Part shown: positions 46,680 through 59,022 of the stretch, piece after piece
How the letters are laid out: every line of letters starts with the position of its first letter
Position numbering within the stretch: the stretch's first letter is position 1
Assembly (NCBI RefSeq): GCF_040712315.1
Contig: NC_134015.1
Span: 54,661,464 to 54,725,463, forward strand
DNA: 64,000 nt
Direction of reading: 5' to 3'
Source: Castanea sativa
Lineage: Eukaryota > Streptophyta > Magnoliopsida > Fagales > Fagaceae
Notes under the pieces: generated by a model
Seen by the model: only the letters and a program-made list of their open reading frames with translations
Databases searched by the model: none
Told to the model about the DNA's origin: nothing
Position numbers and translations under genes: made by a program

Positions 46680-48241
46680 AACTTTTTTTAAAGAATTAAT
46701 AGGGTACTGCACCGACCCTAATCCATATCAAATGACCTACTGCAATTGTTATTTTATTTCCTTTGTCTCTGTGCTCTCGATTCTATATAGGTTCTCCTCT
46801 TATTCTCATATTCTTTGACTTTTTTTTTTTTTTTTCACAAGTCATACTGCTTGTCAGCACCCAAATGACCGACTTGTAGATCTGCCCTATCTCAATAAAT
46901 GTAATTAATTTATAAATTTATATTAAACTCCAAACAAACAATACTCTTAATAAATCTCTTATAATTTCTAAATATCTGCAATTAAAAATAATTTCCAAAC
47001 ACTATAAAATCTAAAGCAAAGTAAAAATAATTAAGATATTATAAGATTCCAATCATTACTAAAGTTGCCTAAAAAGTCCCAAACTTTATCATACACCTTA
47101 CAAAGGGCTTAAAAAGTACTATTTCCCAATGGGTTGAGCCATGCATTTAGTCATTTAGTAAGCAATTATACAAAATACACAATGAAAAAGAATTAAGCAA
47201 ATCGTGAGTAGTTTGAATTCACAAATCCACTCAATGATATCAACACAGTTTTCAAAAGTGTATAATGAACCACTTAATACATATGTAATTAAATCTCAAA
47301 ATCATTCAAAAACTCATACCAATAATTTATCAAGTGTCACATACACGCATATCCTATATCTCACATACAAATCCTATGAGTGGATATTAGCATCTAACGC
47401 TCGTTGATGAGGGTTCAACATTTAGTCTCACATACAACGCTGTGAGCGCAGTCTTACACATATATGCAATCAATTTTAAAAACATTTAATGGGTCACATA
47501 TCACAAAAGAAAAGTTTATACACAAGTAGAATAATTTACTTAATGGTAACAATCATTCCAAATACAGAGGCATATTGAAGATTATAGTATCAAATTGAAT
47601 ATAAATCAGAGGATGCTTGACTCTCTTAGGAAATTAATAGGAATTGAGGAGTTTAAAATATTTTACAATTCTTGAGTAAGCCTGAAAACTTAATTGGTTA
47701 AAATGTCTTCAAATTCCATTTGGAAAGTCAGAATGTGAATTTGAAATCAAATGGTTTTAAACAAATTTAAAGAATAAGAACGTTTTTAGAAAACTTATAT
47801 TGAAACTCAATTCTTTTCTAAAAATAATTTAGTTTAAAAATCATCTTTTAAATAAGATAAAGATGTTCAAAATGTTATCTAAAAGTCAAATTTTATCTTT
47901 CGATAAAATAAAAATGCTTTTGATAAACTTTAGAAACATAAGTTTAAAAATATAACTATTAAAAACTTTGACTTCTGAGAAACCATTGGACAAAACTTGT
48001 GCTATTATGCATAATTACTTACCTCTCATACTAATATATTTGAACACAGCCAAATACTTTAGTCTTCCATGAGTTCTTAACAAAATAATGCTTTAATCAG
48101 TAAGCATGAAATCTCATCATTAGAAACCTACTAACTAAAATCATTTTCTTTCTTACTGACTAACAAAACTAAAGTATGGGAAACTACTTTCATATAAACC
48201 ATTGGATTAATTGATTCAATATTTCTTATTAAAGTCCCACC
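46680..48241. other. Anonymous AT-rich sequence
   Basis: No gene, RNA or bounded repeat is supported. A 14-nt T run lies near 46825. Confidence 0.4.
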
Positions 48242-48512
48242 TGTTTGAGATATATTAGCCTAATGTAATAGGCTCAAGCTCATTCCTTCTTGTCTAGAGT
48301 TTAGCCTACTATATATACTCATGTTATATTAATTGTAATACAGGATTTTCACTACACTCTAATATATTAAAGAAGTAGCCTTTTAGGGTTTCCTCTATAG
48401 ACGTAGGCCATTAGACTGAATCACATAACTCTCGTGTTTTTGTGTTATATGCTTTTCCTTCCGCATCTATACTAGTATATTCAACATGGTGTATCAATAC
48501 TAATATTTAACA
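48242..48512 (+). repeat. Left LTR of small LTR element
   Basis: A 271-bp TG...CA repeat, ending directly before the primer-binding site. Its first 210 bp align with 49530-49544 plus 49955-50142. Confidence 0.75.
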
Positions 48513-49544
48513 TGGTATCAGAGCCAAATTTTGTTCTTGGCATCTAGCAAAATCTGTCTCTAATCTCTCAGTCAAGCTTGCTCTCACAGCCTTCAAATTC
48601 ATAGATTAGGCACTGTTTGCTTGCAATCTCAATCTTTAATTGAAGACTTTGTATTACGAACTCGCAGGCCTGTCATAGCAGCCATCATTGCTATCTCATC
48701 GCCTCCACAGAGCCTCCATAGCGCCTCTGTGTCCCTGATCCTCTCAAGCAAGCTGTGCCTCTCCTTCTCAAATATGTGCAAATCCAAACCTTGTCTCACG
48801 AAACTAACCACAAAGCCGTACTAAACAGACTACCACGACCAACACCCCAAAATAAGGTTGCCCATAGCCTCTGCACGCACCACCTCCAGCTTGGTGGTAT
48901 TCTCACACGCTTTCTAGGTATCACACGCACCGACACGCGCCATTTGGCTTCACGCACCAACTACCTTCGCTGACTTTAGAATGACATCATCATGCATGCT
49001 CACGTCAACACACTGCACACGCCCTACATTAGCCACGCAGATCCTTAGTTAGCATCTCATCAGCATCTAACTGGCGCCTTTGACCACTCTGACCGTTAAC
49101 TTTGACCGGGATTGATTGTTGACTTTTAGTTGACTTTGACCAAGGGTGAAAATTTTCGGTAGGGACTATCCTGCTTAGTTTTTCACATAGATTTCAATTT
49201 TGGGTTCTGTTTCTTTATTCGAAACTTCTAAATCACCCAAGTGGCCCATTTCTCATATATTTTTTTAACCCTCTTTCGCATAAAGACTCGCAAACCATGC
49301 TTCATAACAACGTTCTCTTTGCTGATCTTCTTTAGGCCTTCAATGTAGCCATTCTTCAACCCTATTAGGCTTTCTTGGTCATTTATGCAGCCATTCATTG
49401 GCATTTTTCATGGTCATCTTCGTGGTTTCTTCAACGCTATTCTTCAAGGCATTTGTTTTTTCAAGAGATCTTTTCAAGCTTATACAACCTCAAGGTTTCA
49501 TCGGGCTACTACATTGAGTTTGAGAGGGGTGTAGAGATATGTTA

Positions 49545-49951
49545 GAGGACTTGCAGCAGCGGAGCTAAATAGCTAAATAGCTATATAGCTATTTTAGCTC
49601 CACCAAAACACCAAAAAGAAGCATGCAGCAGTGGAGCTAAATCTATATTTTTTTAGCTCATTACTACAGTGCACATCTATCTATAGATGTGCACTGTTCA
49701 TGAGAGCTAAAAAAAAAATTTAATTTTTTATTTTGTGTTCACATTACCTTTTTATTGTGGTGTTTTTATTGTAGTGAGATGTATTATTTTATTGTGGTAG
49801 ATATATTATTTTATTGTGATGTTTATATTATTTTATTGTGTTGAAAGCTAAAATAGATCCACTGCTGCAGCATGTGTGTAGGTAAAATAGATAAAATAAT
49901 TTTTGGTAAAGCTAAATTGCTAAATTTTTAGCTCCACTGCTGTGGATGCTC
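49545..49951. mobile_element. Tourist-like MITE nested in the right LTR
   Basis: A 407-bp foldback: 'gaggacttgcagcagcggag' against the reverse complement of 'ctccactgctgtggatgctc'. It is flanked by TTA on both sides (49542-49544 and 49952-49954). Removing it rejoins the LTR to match 48256 onward. No coding capacity. Confidence 0.85.
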
Positions 49952-50142
49952 TTAGCCCAATGTAATAGGCTCAAGTCCAATCCTTCTAGTCTAGGGTTTA
50001 ACCAACTATATATACCCATGTTATGTTCATTGTAATACAAGATTTGTACTATACTCTAATATATTAAAGATGCAGCCCTTTAGGGTTTCCTCCATAGATG
50101 TAGGCTGTTAGGTTGACCACGTAACCCTCGTGTTCTTGTTGC

Positions 50143-51750
50143 AGACACTTAATTTCGCACCCATAATTTAATCTTGGAAGATGACCAAATAAACATTCTA
50201 GGTACCCAAAACACATGATTGCATTTCATTCATTAGTCATTCATCACATATCATGAGAATAATCTTGAGGTTCTAACGATCACAAAGATATGTTCGGTTT
50301 TTAAATCAGACGGTTGGATTGAAAGATATTACAAGATCAAGTTTTAACAATCTCCTTGCATTCATTTGGGTGGAACTAATCACATATGATTGATTGAAAT
50401 TGATTTTGATTGGTTAACAATTAAAATTAATTAAATGAATTTTTGTGATTGGTGGTTTATTTTTGTTAAAATAAGATTGGTTGCATGGGAATAAAAGAAA
50501 TAAGTTGATAATGTTAAAAGTAGACTGATAATAAAGGTTTTTAGGGTATTTATCTCTAAAATAATTATTTTAAAGATAAATTTTATCAGCTGAAGGGGAT
50601 AGAATTTGAGGTAGACAAATCCATTCAAGAAAGCTAACCGAAAGCAACGATGCTAAGGAGAGGGACGGTCTAAACATATTGACAAACAATGGGAGGAATA
50701 AAGATCGCGCCCCAGACGGAGAGGAAGAGAAGATGGATGGACTCTCCATGGTGGATGGATTCCAAGTAGACAAGCACAAGGTAGACGGGTAGCAAAGCCA
50801 CGTGGCATCCATGTGGCCTAAGTGGTCTCCAAGAAACTTTAAATGGAAATATCTTGTGCCCTACGATTAACCTTAATCAACAAAATCTCTCTATATGGAT
50901 AGAATCCCGTAAAATACGTGTATTTATGAGAATCTTCCCTACAAGGAAACATCTTCTTCACCAAGAAACAAAGGTCGGTTCTATTCTACTATAAAAACTC
51001 AAAACCCTTAGAAATCAAGGTACGAATAATTTACCTCATCTCTGGCACTTTAGAGTTGTGAAAGTTCTCTAACTTAATCTTCAGAGAATATTGGCCGGTA
51101 CCACACCGGTACTCTTTGTGAGATTTTCTTCTTCTTTGTTGTGTAGGTCTTGTCTAGGGCATGTGAGGACTGTGTGACTCACTGACAATTTTTTCACATC
51201 ATCATCAGGAATAGAAGTCCAAAACATGTCTAAGTACAATCCCCAACTCGAAGTGCCAATCACTAATTGGGAAGTGCCGATTGACACTTCAACAATGCCG
51301 ATTGGCACAAACTGTAAAATGGGTCTAGATACATTTTGTTCAGGTGAAATCTCATCAGAGGAAGGCTCGGTGAAGCCTATTGGTAGCTAGGACTTGGAGG
51401 GTCTAAGTACAAAGGGTAGTCTAGGCTTGGTGGGTCTAAATTGTAATCCTTGTACTCCAATTTATTCACTAGTGGATTGATTCGACTTAGAGGGTCGCAA
51501 AGAGGTTTTTATATCGAGCATTTCAATTTTCCTCTTTGATGACACATCACGATGTTATCTTGTGTTTGCATTTTTCTTCCTTTACTCCTTGTGCTTTATA
51601 CTTAATTGTTACCCGTGCACTAGGTAGTATTTTTGGTTAGTTGTGCATTGATTACTCTTATTCCGCATCTAATTAAGTAGATTAAAAACAATTAAGCTGT
51701 AATTTTAAAATTGGGGGTCTTAATTAGCTCTGGTAGTTTTACTATCGAGC
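50143..51750 (+). other. Retroelement-like non-coding sequence
   Basis: The sequence changes character sharply where the right LTR above stops. It contains a TATA-like 'ctataaaaactc' near 50990 and a 'gggtcgcaaagaggttttta...tgatgacacatc...tcttgtgtttgca' stretch (51492-51571) that resembles plant LTR downstream sequence. This suggests an LTR or LTR fragment of another element, but I could not set its ends. No coding evidence. Confidence 0.35.
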
Positions 51751-52591
51751 TTATATCTTGGAATCTACTGGCATTTCTCTATAACTATTTACATTTTCTT
51801 TCATGCTTATAAAAGATAAAAGTATGTGATTTTCCCATATGGCTTTAGCAATGAAGAATTCATGTATCCTGTTCTAATCATGGTAATAAAATAATAAAAT
51901 ATCATAGAATAATGCAAATTTTAGGAGAAATGGAATCCCCTTAAATTTAATAACTAACCTCACCTACGAACCAATATAGAGCAATGTTCTGAATTTCGTT
52001 CTATTTCGGCTGGAATGGACGAAAAATGCTCTTCTGGCATGCAATTTGGAACAAGAAGCCCTTGTTCCACCTTCAACTAAATTCTAGGTCATTCCGGTCA
52101 ATTTCAGCCACGTTCTCCCTCCATGTGGAGAAATTATTGCAATCTACAGAATTACACCTAGTGTGAGACACATGGTAGGACCCATGGATTGAAGAATCAT
52201 GCCTCTTTTCGAGTAAGGGAAATGTTACGTGTACAATATTTTTACAACAGATTATAAGTGAAAGGTTGTTTGGCGTTCTTATTGATGGAAAAAAGTAATT
52301 TCAATGGTAAGTTTAAATTAGAACAAAAAATAACATGCCATATATGATTTATTGTGAAAATATTGTAGACGTATTCCTTTTTGACTAATTACAACAACAA
52401 CAAAAAAAACTTTTGAGAGAGAATTCACACTACATTTTTGCGAAAAAATAAAAATAAAAAATAAAAAGCAAAAAGTAAAAAGCCTGTTTTTATCTTATGA
52501 GATGTAAAAGTTATTTACCAAAAAATGTATGAGTTAATAATATAGAAAATAAAAAGTTAACAAAAATTAGCCTATCAATTTTTGTTCCTTA
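51751..52591. other. Anonymous AT-rich sequence
   Basis: No gene or bounded repeat recognised. Confidence 0.4.
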
Positions 52592-53391
52592 GAGCATTCA
52601 CATCAGATCATGTATAATAAAAAAAAAAGTGTAAAATTTATACATATTTGCCTAAAAATGACTCACATCAGTCCATGTATAATTGTGTAAATTTACAAGT
52701 TCAATACAGTAACCATGTAATTTACACTAACATTATTCATTTTGCATTAAGTTGTTTATTCTTTTTTTACATATCTCGAGATGAAAAAAGGAAAGAAAGG
52801 ATGGTAGTTATTGTATGCGAAGAAAGAGAAAAAATTAAAAAAAAAAATATTGTAACGAAATATAGTGTAAAATAGATAATCGGATGTTGGATGTTTTGAA
52901 ATGTGAGTATATAAAATAGAAAAAATGATAAAGTTTAGTTACAAAATTGGTTGTAACTTAATGCTACAATCTTATTCAATATCTTTTTATTGAAGGTGAA
53001 TTTTGACAAATCCATTATTGGATTACGTTTTCTTTTTATATTCTCCATACTTGCAAATTTTCTAGAAAATTAAAAATTAATATCCATGTTATCAATAAAT
53101 TGTTTAAATTGTAATTTTTTGAAATTTAAAATTATGTATAAAATATAAGCTTGTAAATCATATTGTAAATAATATCTAATTGAAACAAAATTTGACATAC
53201 GTATTAAGAGGGTAAATAACATGCAATTTAACAATTAAATTTTCAAAATATGTAATAATGTTTATTTTATTAAGTAAGGTTATTGTTTTAGATTACAACT
53301 AATTTTGTACCTAAACTTTGTCATAAAAAAAATAATAGTCTCATTAAAATAGATAAAAAAAAATTTTGTACAAAAACCTATGTGAATGCTC
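52592..53391. mobile_element. Tourist-like MITE, 800 bp
   Basis: Ends 'gagcattcacatcag' and 'cctatgtgaatgctc' form terminal inverted repeats, flanked by TTA at 52589-52591 and 53392-53394. 'cacatcag(a/t)ccatgtataat' recurs inside near 52664. The interior is AT-rich and non-coding. It shares terminal motif and TSD with the MITEs at 49545 and 56222. Confidence 0.88.
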
Positions 53392-53867
53392 TTACATGAG
53401 ACAGTAATTGAATGTGCACTGGATGCCAATTCCCTGTAGGTCTCTCAAGCATCACAGATTCCTCTTCCGTGTGGGTCTAGCAGTAAAGAACTTATTTTAG
53501 AGCCCACCATGACTGAAATCTCAAATACCCAACACTAAACAACCACCCTTAAGCAACATTCTTATCAACATGGTACCTCGTGAAATCCAATCCAAGCCAA
53601 GCTGCCAGAGTCACCATCTCCGCCCTTGAGACCATCTCACACCGACCAATAGCTATGAAGGCTTAATGGGAACTAATAGATAAGAGATTTTAAAGGATTT
53701 TTTTTGCAAACTATTTAGGAAACTAGCATATCAAGTCTTTTAGACTCGAGTTCAATGTAGGAACTCGAGCCTAAGAGACTCGAAAGAATCCACATGGAAC
53801 TTGAGCCTTAGAGGCTCGACTTCCATAAAGCAAATCCACAACCACACTCTAATACTCTTTCCTCACA
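53392..53867. other. Intergenic sequence with repeated 'gactcgag' words
   Basis: 'agactcgagttc', 'gaactcgagcctaagagact' and 'gagccttagaggctcgac' recur at 53740-53820. No gene supported. Confidence 0.35.
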
Positions 53868-54759
53868 TACTACAAGAAAAAAGAATTAATACAACGAACA
53901 AAGTCGTGGCAATAACAATTAATGTTGTTGTAATAGGTGTTATTGCAACGACAAAAAAGTCGATGCAAGTTGTTTTAATAAACTCCGAGGCAATAGGTTT
54001 ATGCAACACTAGATTTTTGTTGCAAAAAATTTCACATATTGCAACGATTTACTTTGAAAACCTCGTTGCAATAGGTTGATTTTTTTTTATTAAAAAAAAT
54101 AATTACAAATTTTTTATAAAAAAAATAAATCATTTTTAAATAATAATTTCTTCATTAACCTATTTTGCAATTCAAAAATCATATTTAGGAACTATACTAA
54201 CAAATTAAAGATACACATAAAATATGAAAAATTCAAAATACTTCATTTCAATACATATGTCAAAGAATACAAATATATACAGAATTTGTTTACATTCAAA
54301 CACATAGTTTCTAAAAGTATGAAAAATTAATACAACATGAAAGAAAAGTTTCTTCTAGAAGGTGTTATCCAAGCATGCTTCATGACCATTTCACTAACTT
54401 ACCACCTATTTTGGGGAAAAAAAGAAAAGAAAATACGTATAAAGTTAAAAAACATCATATATACAACACAATAAAAACACATACACAACAGTACTACTTG
54501 AAGACTGTGCAATTAAATAAAGACAAATCAAATTAAAATTTAAAGAGAACCAAAAGATTACCTAAAAGTTAGAGAGAAAATTTTTAAACTGAGAAAGAGT
54601 TTTTCTTTAAGGAGAATATAAATTAAGAGAGACTGAAATTTGAGAGAGAAAATTTAGAGTTAGTAGATATGAGAGTGAGATGGACAATTGAGAGATAAGT
54701 TTTGTAGTTAGTAGATAAATTTGAATTTTGAGATACACTTAAGAGAAAGAGGGAAAGTG

Positions 54760-54806
<47 letters not shown>

Positions 54807-55545
54807 GGGAATAAATGTGGGTAAGAGAAAGAGTGAAACTAAGATGAAAAAAGAAAAAGAAAAAGAAAAAGAGGTAGGCGTGAGATAGAGAGAGAGAATT
54901 TGAGATTTTAAATTTAAAAAAAAAAAAAAGCAAAAAAATAGGAGATAGAGGTGGGTGAGATAAAGAGGAAAACTAAGATGAAAAAAAGAAGAAGAGAGAT
55001 GGGCATGTGTGACAAGGTGTGAGTTAAATTTGAGATGAGAAAAATTAGGAAGATAGATGTGGTGAGAGAAAGCGGGAAATTGAGATGAGAAAAAAAAAAA
55101 GAGGAAGACATGCGTGGATGAGAGAGAAATATAGAGATGAGAAAAAAAAGGGGATAAACATGAGTGAGAAAGAGGAAATTAATGAAAAAAATAGCATCAA
55201 TTTTCTAAATTTTCCTGCTACTCAATTACTCACCTCTATTATATCAACAAAATTTGATGTGAAATAAAGATTTAACCTATTACAACAATATAGTTCTATG
55301 TGAAATAAAAGATTACCTATTGCAACAACATATCTCAATGTAAAATAAGGGTTACCTATTACAACAACACATTTCAATGTAACATAGTAATTATTGCTAC
55401 AATCTCATATTGATGTAATAAATTTAAGTTACTATTACAACAAAAAACAACCTAGAGATGCAATAGTATATATATTACCTCCATTATTATTATTTTTTTT
55501 TTGTTGCAATAATACTTGTTGTATTATATCTTTTTTCTTGTAGTA
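53868..55545. mobile_element. Non-autonomous CACTA-like element
   Basis: The termini TACTACAAGAAAAAAG (53868) and CTTTTTTCTTGTAGTA (to 55545) are inverted repeats matching the CACTA-type CACTACAAGAAAAA with the first C changed. Subterminal regions carry repeated TTGCAAC/GTTGCAA words: at the left 'ttgcaacgattt', 'cgttgcaatagg'; at the right four units of about 45 bp, 'acctatt(a/g)caacaacatat...aatgtaaaataa' (55270-55410). The interior is purine-rich GA repeats (54590-55190). No transposase coding. A 3-bp target duplication is not obvious. Confidence 0.7.
54590..55190. repeat. GA-rich imperfect repeats incl. (AG)n
   Basis: Loose units of 'gtgagagaaagagggaaa(c/t)t(a/g)agatgag aaaa' recur, with a pure (AG)n run at about 54762-54800. 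The long minus-strand frames here (Ser/Leu/Phe-rich) are artefacts of this composition. Inside the CACTA-like element. Confidence 0.85.
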
Positions 55546-56077
55546 TCTTCCTCTTCCTCAACCAAACACAGGCTTCTTCTTCCTCATTTCTTCCTCACCG
55601 AAAACCCACACACTTCAAGCTTCTTCCTCACTGAAATCCACACACTCACCCAAAAACTCTGGCCACCCTTTCTCACCGAAACCCCTTACCCATTAGTCCT
55701 AGCTTCTTCCTCATTGAGCCCCACACACTCAAACACAAACAGTCAAACACTCAAACCCGGAAACTTGTGGGTTTGCCACATGGGTTCATGAGTTTGTTGC
55801 TTGGGTTCGTGGGTTAGTGGATTAGCTGTTAGGCTCGTGAGTTTGCCACTGGGTTCGTGGGTTTGTTGCTTCATGTTTCTATTTTTGATCTCTCTAGGTG
55901 TTTGTGGTTTTTACTTTAATCTCTTGCTTTGTGTGATTTCTGTTTTGATCTCTTGCTTCATGTGAGCGCGTGCTCAGAAGCTAGTATTTCTAAAAAGAAT
56001 TGCTATGTCCACGATATTTACTTTCACAACAAAATCATAGATGATAAGTTTACTAACTTTCCTATCATGCTTGCTGA

Positions 56078-56109
<32 letters not shown>

Positions 56110-56221
56110 AAATCATAAATGCATTGCACCTAAAAGTCAAGGTTTTTTTTTTTTTTTTAAGATTTGATTTAAATGAAAATTTTAAGTTTGATGGCAAGTC
56201 AATTGAATTTGTATTGTATTA
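55546..56221. other. Intergenic sequence, short repeats
   Basis: 'gggtttg..cc...gggttc.tg' words recur at 55768-55872. An (AT)n tract lies near 56080-56094 and a T run near 56143. The open frame at 55516-55791 is low-complexity and lacks a domain. Confidence 0.35.
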
Positions 56222-57126
56222 AAGCATTCACATCTAGAGATGTTAAAAAACATCTATTTTACACCCTCAAAATTTACTTTACTTATTTTACCATCTTATT
56301 TTACAACTCACCTAACATCTCAATTTCTATTTTTACATACAATTCATTAAAGTAATATAAATTACACTATCAAATAATATAAACAACTCACGTCTCTCTC
56401 TTCCCACTCTTCCTCCATCAAATGCATACGGCCAGCAATCACCACCAAATCTAGCAATCCTACCACCGTCAGTAACCACCTACCACCTAAAACTCAGCCC
56501 AACCACCAAAAGCCATCCATCACCACCACCACCGGACCGAGAAAACAAAAAACCACCAAAGAAACCCACCTCCTAAACCAACACAGCACCCACTAAAAAA
56601 ATCACCACCAAAACCCACCACCAAAACCAACCCAACCACCACCAAAACCAACCAAGCAACCATTGAAAAACCCACCACTAAAACCCATCACCGAAGCCAA
56701 CCCAGTCACCACCAAAAGGACCCATCTCTAAAATTCAACCACCAAAACAACCCACCACTTAAACCTAGCAACCAATGATTCAACCCAACCAAAAATAGCT
56801 GAGAAAGAGACAAAGAAGAGAGAGAAAAAGCGAATATAAAGAGAAGAGGGAGAGTCAAAGAGGAGAGGAGATAGACAAAGAACAGGTTTAGTCAAAGAAG
56901 AAAGGGAGAGTCACAGAAGAGAGGAGAGAGGGAGAGAGAGAGTGAGAATAATAAAATATTAGATTTTAAGCTTACATATGTGAATAGTGAGTTGTATATG
57001 TAGAAACTTATTGTAACTAGATGGTATAATTTTTTACATATACCAACCCAGATGAAGCATGTTTTTAGTGGTTTGAGTTGTAAAATAGCAATTTGTGGGG
57101 TTTTACACCCCCTAATGCTAACGCTC
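56222..57126. mobile_element. Tourist-like MITE, 905 bp, with CCA-rich core
   Basis: Ends 'aagcattcacatctag' and 'ctaatgctaacgctc' are imperfect inverted repeats, flanked by TTA at 56219-56221 and 57127-57129. It resembles the 52592 element (both begin with the gcattcacat motif and carry 'ttttacac' near the ends). The core (56440-56780) is a CCACCA/AAACC-rich low-complexity block, followed by GA-rich sequence (56790-56945). Confidence 0.75.
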
Positions 57127-57129
57127 TTA

Positions 57130-58487
57130 GGAGAACGGTTTTTAGCTTGATTTTATTTTATATATTGAAAAGAATATTCCAACAATTTTTTTTGACAAAA
57201 GAATATATTCCAACATTTTTTTTGACAAAAGAATATTCCAACATTAATTGTGAAACATTCACTTGTTGCTGGAATCCAAACTTCTATAACTTTTTTTTTA
57301 TTATTTAAAAGGTAGAAGGTTTTTATAACTTTGTTTACAGGTAAATCTGGGAACTTCTATCTTTAAATGATGTATTTCTTTAAAAAGTTGGGTTTTTTTA
57401 AAAAAATAACCAACAAATTGGGATGGAAGAAATATTGTTTTAATCTCTCTTTGCCATCTCGAATTTTTTTCTTTCATGGCCCAAGGTTAAAGATTATTTT
57501 GACACCAGAATAAAATGTTGGGAACTATTTTGAATATGGGTCATAGCTTGAGGATCAAAGTTTAAACCATAGATTAACAAACACAAAACGAAAATTTTAC
57601 CTACCAATTTGTTATATATAATATATTAATTTGAAGCATAATTAGAATTTAAATTGTAATCTAACTTAGTTTCTAATTGTAGTCTAATTTTACTCCAAGT
57701 ATTTATTTTAATTTTTTTTTCAAATTTTGGTACCGGGTAACCCATTTCTAGTAGTCAATGCAAATGGCTTTCTAATTGTAGTCTAATTTTACTTCAAGTA
57801 TCTATTTAAATTTAAATTTTGATCCCTTTAACTCTGTTCTTGATCCAATCTAGAGACCAAGAAATATAGACCTACTTCTGTATTCCAGAATAATCTCATT
57901 TTTCAATTATTCAACCATTTCACTATCAAGTTCAATGTTAGTCAAATTAGTCAACATTTATATGTTTCAATGCAACAACAAAATATTATTTGCAACAAAT
58001 GGTTTTGTTTTCTTTTTTGATAACAACAATTGGTTTAGTTGGTTGCTTAATTGGTCACGTTTTACTCATGAGATGGGTTGGATTGGTATTAGTTAGCAAA
58101 ATAATTCTATTAGATTTAATGTACTTATTAGATCTAATAAGTGCCTTGTGTAATTGAGAAATTTGAGACATGTCCCTTGGTAGGAAGAACATGAAGCTTA
58201 GAATTATGGATATATTTAATACTCCCAAATATAAGAGGGAATTGGTCTATGGTCTCTTCAGTAACAAAGAAATAGGAATATCTAGCCCTACATCGTGAAA
58301 TATATATATTAGTACAAGTTTTGCTTGTGCTTATGGTTGTGTGCAAGAGCAATTACCCATCGAAAAATAGCCTCTTTTTAGAACTGGACTGGACACTTAA
58401 GAGTTGAGTTTCACTACTCCTTTAGCGGATTTGACATGAAACTTGCCTTTGAGGAGTCAAATTCTACTTGAAACTCGACTCTTGACT
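57130..58487. other. Anonymous AT-rich sequence
   Basis: Local direct repeats: 'caacattttttttgacaaaagaatattcc' (57180-57240) and 'tttctaattgtagtctaattttact.caagta' (57671 and 57771). No gene supported. Confidence 0.4.
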
Positions 58488-58495
58488 CTTGAGAG

Positions 58496-59014
58496 CAAGG
58501 TTGTCAAAATCGGGATCCTACGTAGGATCGTAGGAGGTAGGTGAGATCGTGGATCGTAGGATCGGATCGTAAATCGTAAGATCCTATATTATTTGAAAAA
58601 AAACAAAAAAAATAAACATTTGTATGTTAAATAATCACATAAATTATACATTCATTAATATAATTACCATACATCATTATATTCATTTATAAACATCATT
58701 TAAAGAGGTCAAAAATCTCAAAACATGACACTCTATTGGAATATTTTTTATTCGGATCCAACTGGCACACTCTCTACATTAGAGTTGAAAATTTTGGTCT
58801 ATTGGGATTTTATTTTTCATTTAAGTCCAACTGAGCAATCTATTAAGTTTAAAAACATTACAAGAAATAAAAGTCGTTTGGGATCGTCAAAATCGTATGA
58901 TCCTATCGATCCTGAACGATCGCAAAGATCCTTGAAAGATCTTAATCGTTTTGAGCAGGTGAGATCGTAAAATCGTAGGATCGTAGGATCCAGATCGGGA
59001 TTTTGACAACCATG
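58496..59014. mobile_element. hAT-like MITE with GATCGTAGG subterminal repeats
   Basis: A 519-bp element with inverted ends 'caaggttgtcaaaatcggga' and the reverse complement of 'tcgggattttgacaaccatg'. It is flanked by a perfect 8-bp duplication, CTTGAGAG (58488-58495 and 59015-59022), as for hAT elements. Both subterminal regions are packed with 'gatcgtagg', 'atcgtaagatcct' and 'aggatcgtagg' words. No transposase. Confidence 0.88.
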
Positions 59015-59022
59015 CTTGAGAG

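Larger units (their letters stand above)
48242..50142 (+). mobile_element. Small non-coding LTR element (TRIM/LARD-like)
   Basis: The left LTR (48242-48512, TGTTTGAGA...TTTAACA) is followed at once by TGGTATCAGAGC (48513-48524), the classic site complementary to plant initiator tRNA-Met. The right LTR starts at 49530 after a purine-rich 'tttgagaggggtg'. It repeats 'tgtaataggctcaag', 'ctatatatac', 'tctaatatattaaag' and 'tagggtttcctc', but is cut by a MITE (49545-49951) and ends early near 50142. The internal region of about 1 kb has no retroviral domains. Confidence 0.75.

Noticed and set aside
48621..48973. Short overlapping frames after the tRNA-Met-type PBS as a possible gag
   Set aside because: No gag motif. 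The frames are short and conflict with each other, consistent with a non-coding interior.
54739..55111. Minus-strand frames rich in Ser, Leu and Phe
   Set aside because: They arise from (AG)n and GA-rich repeats.
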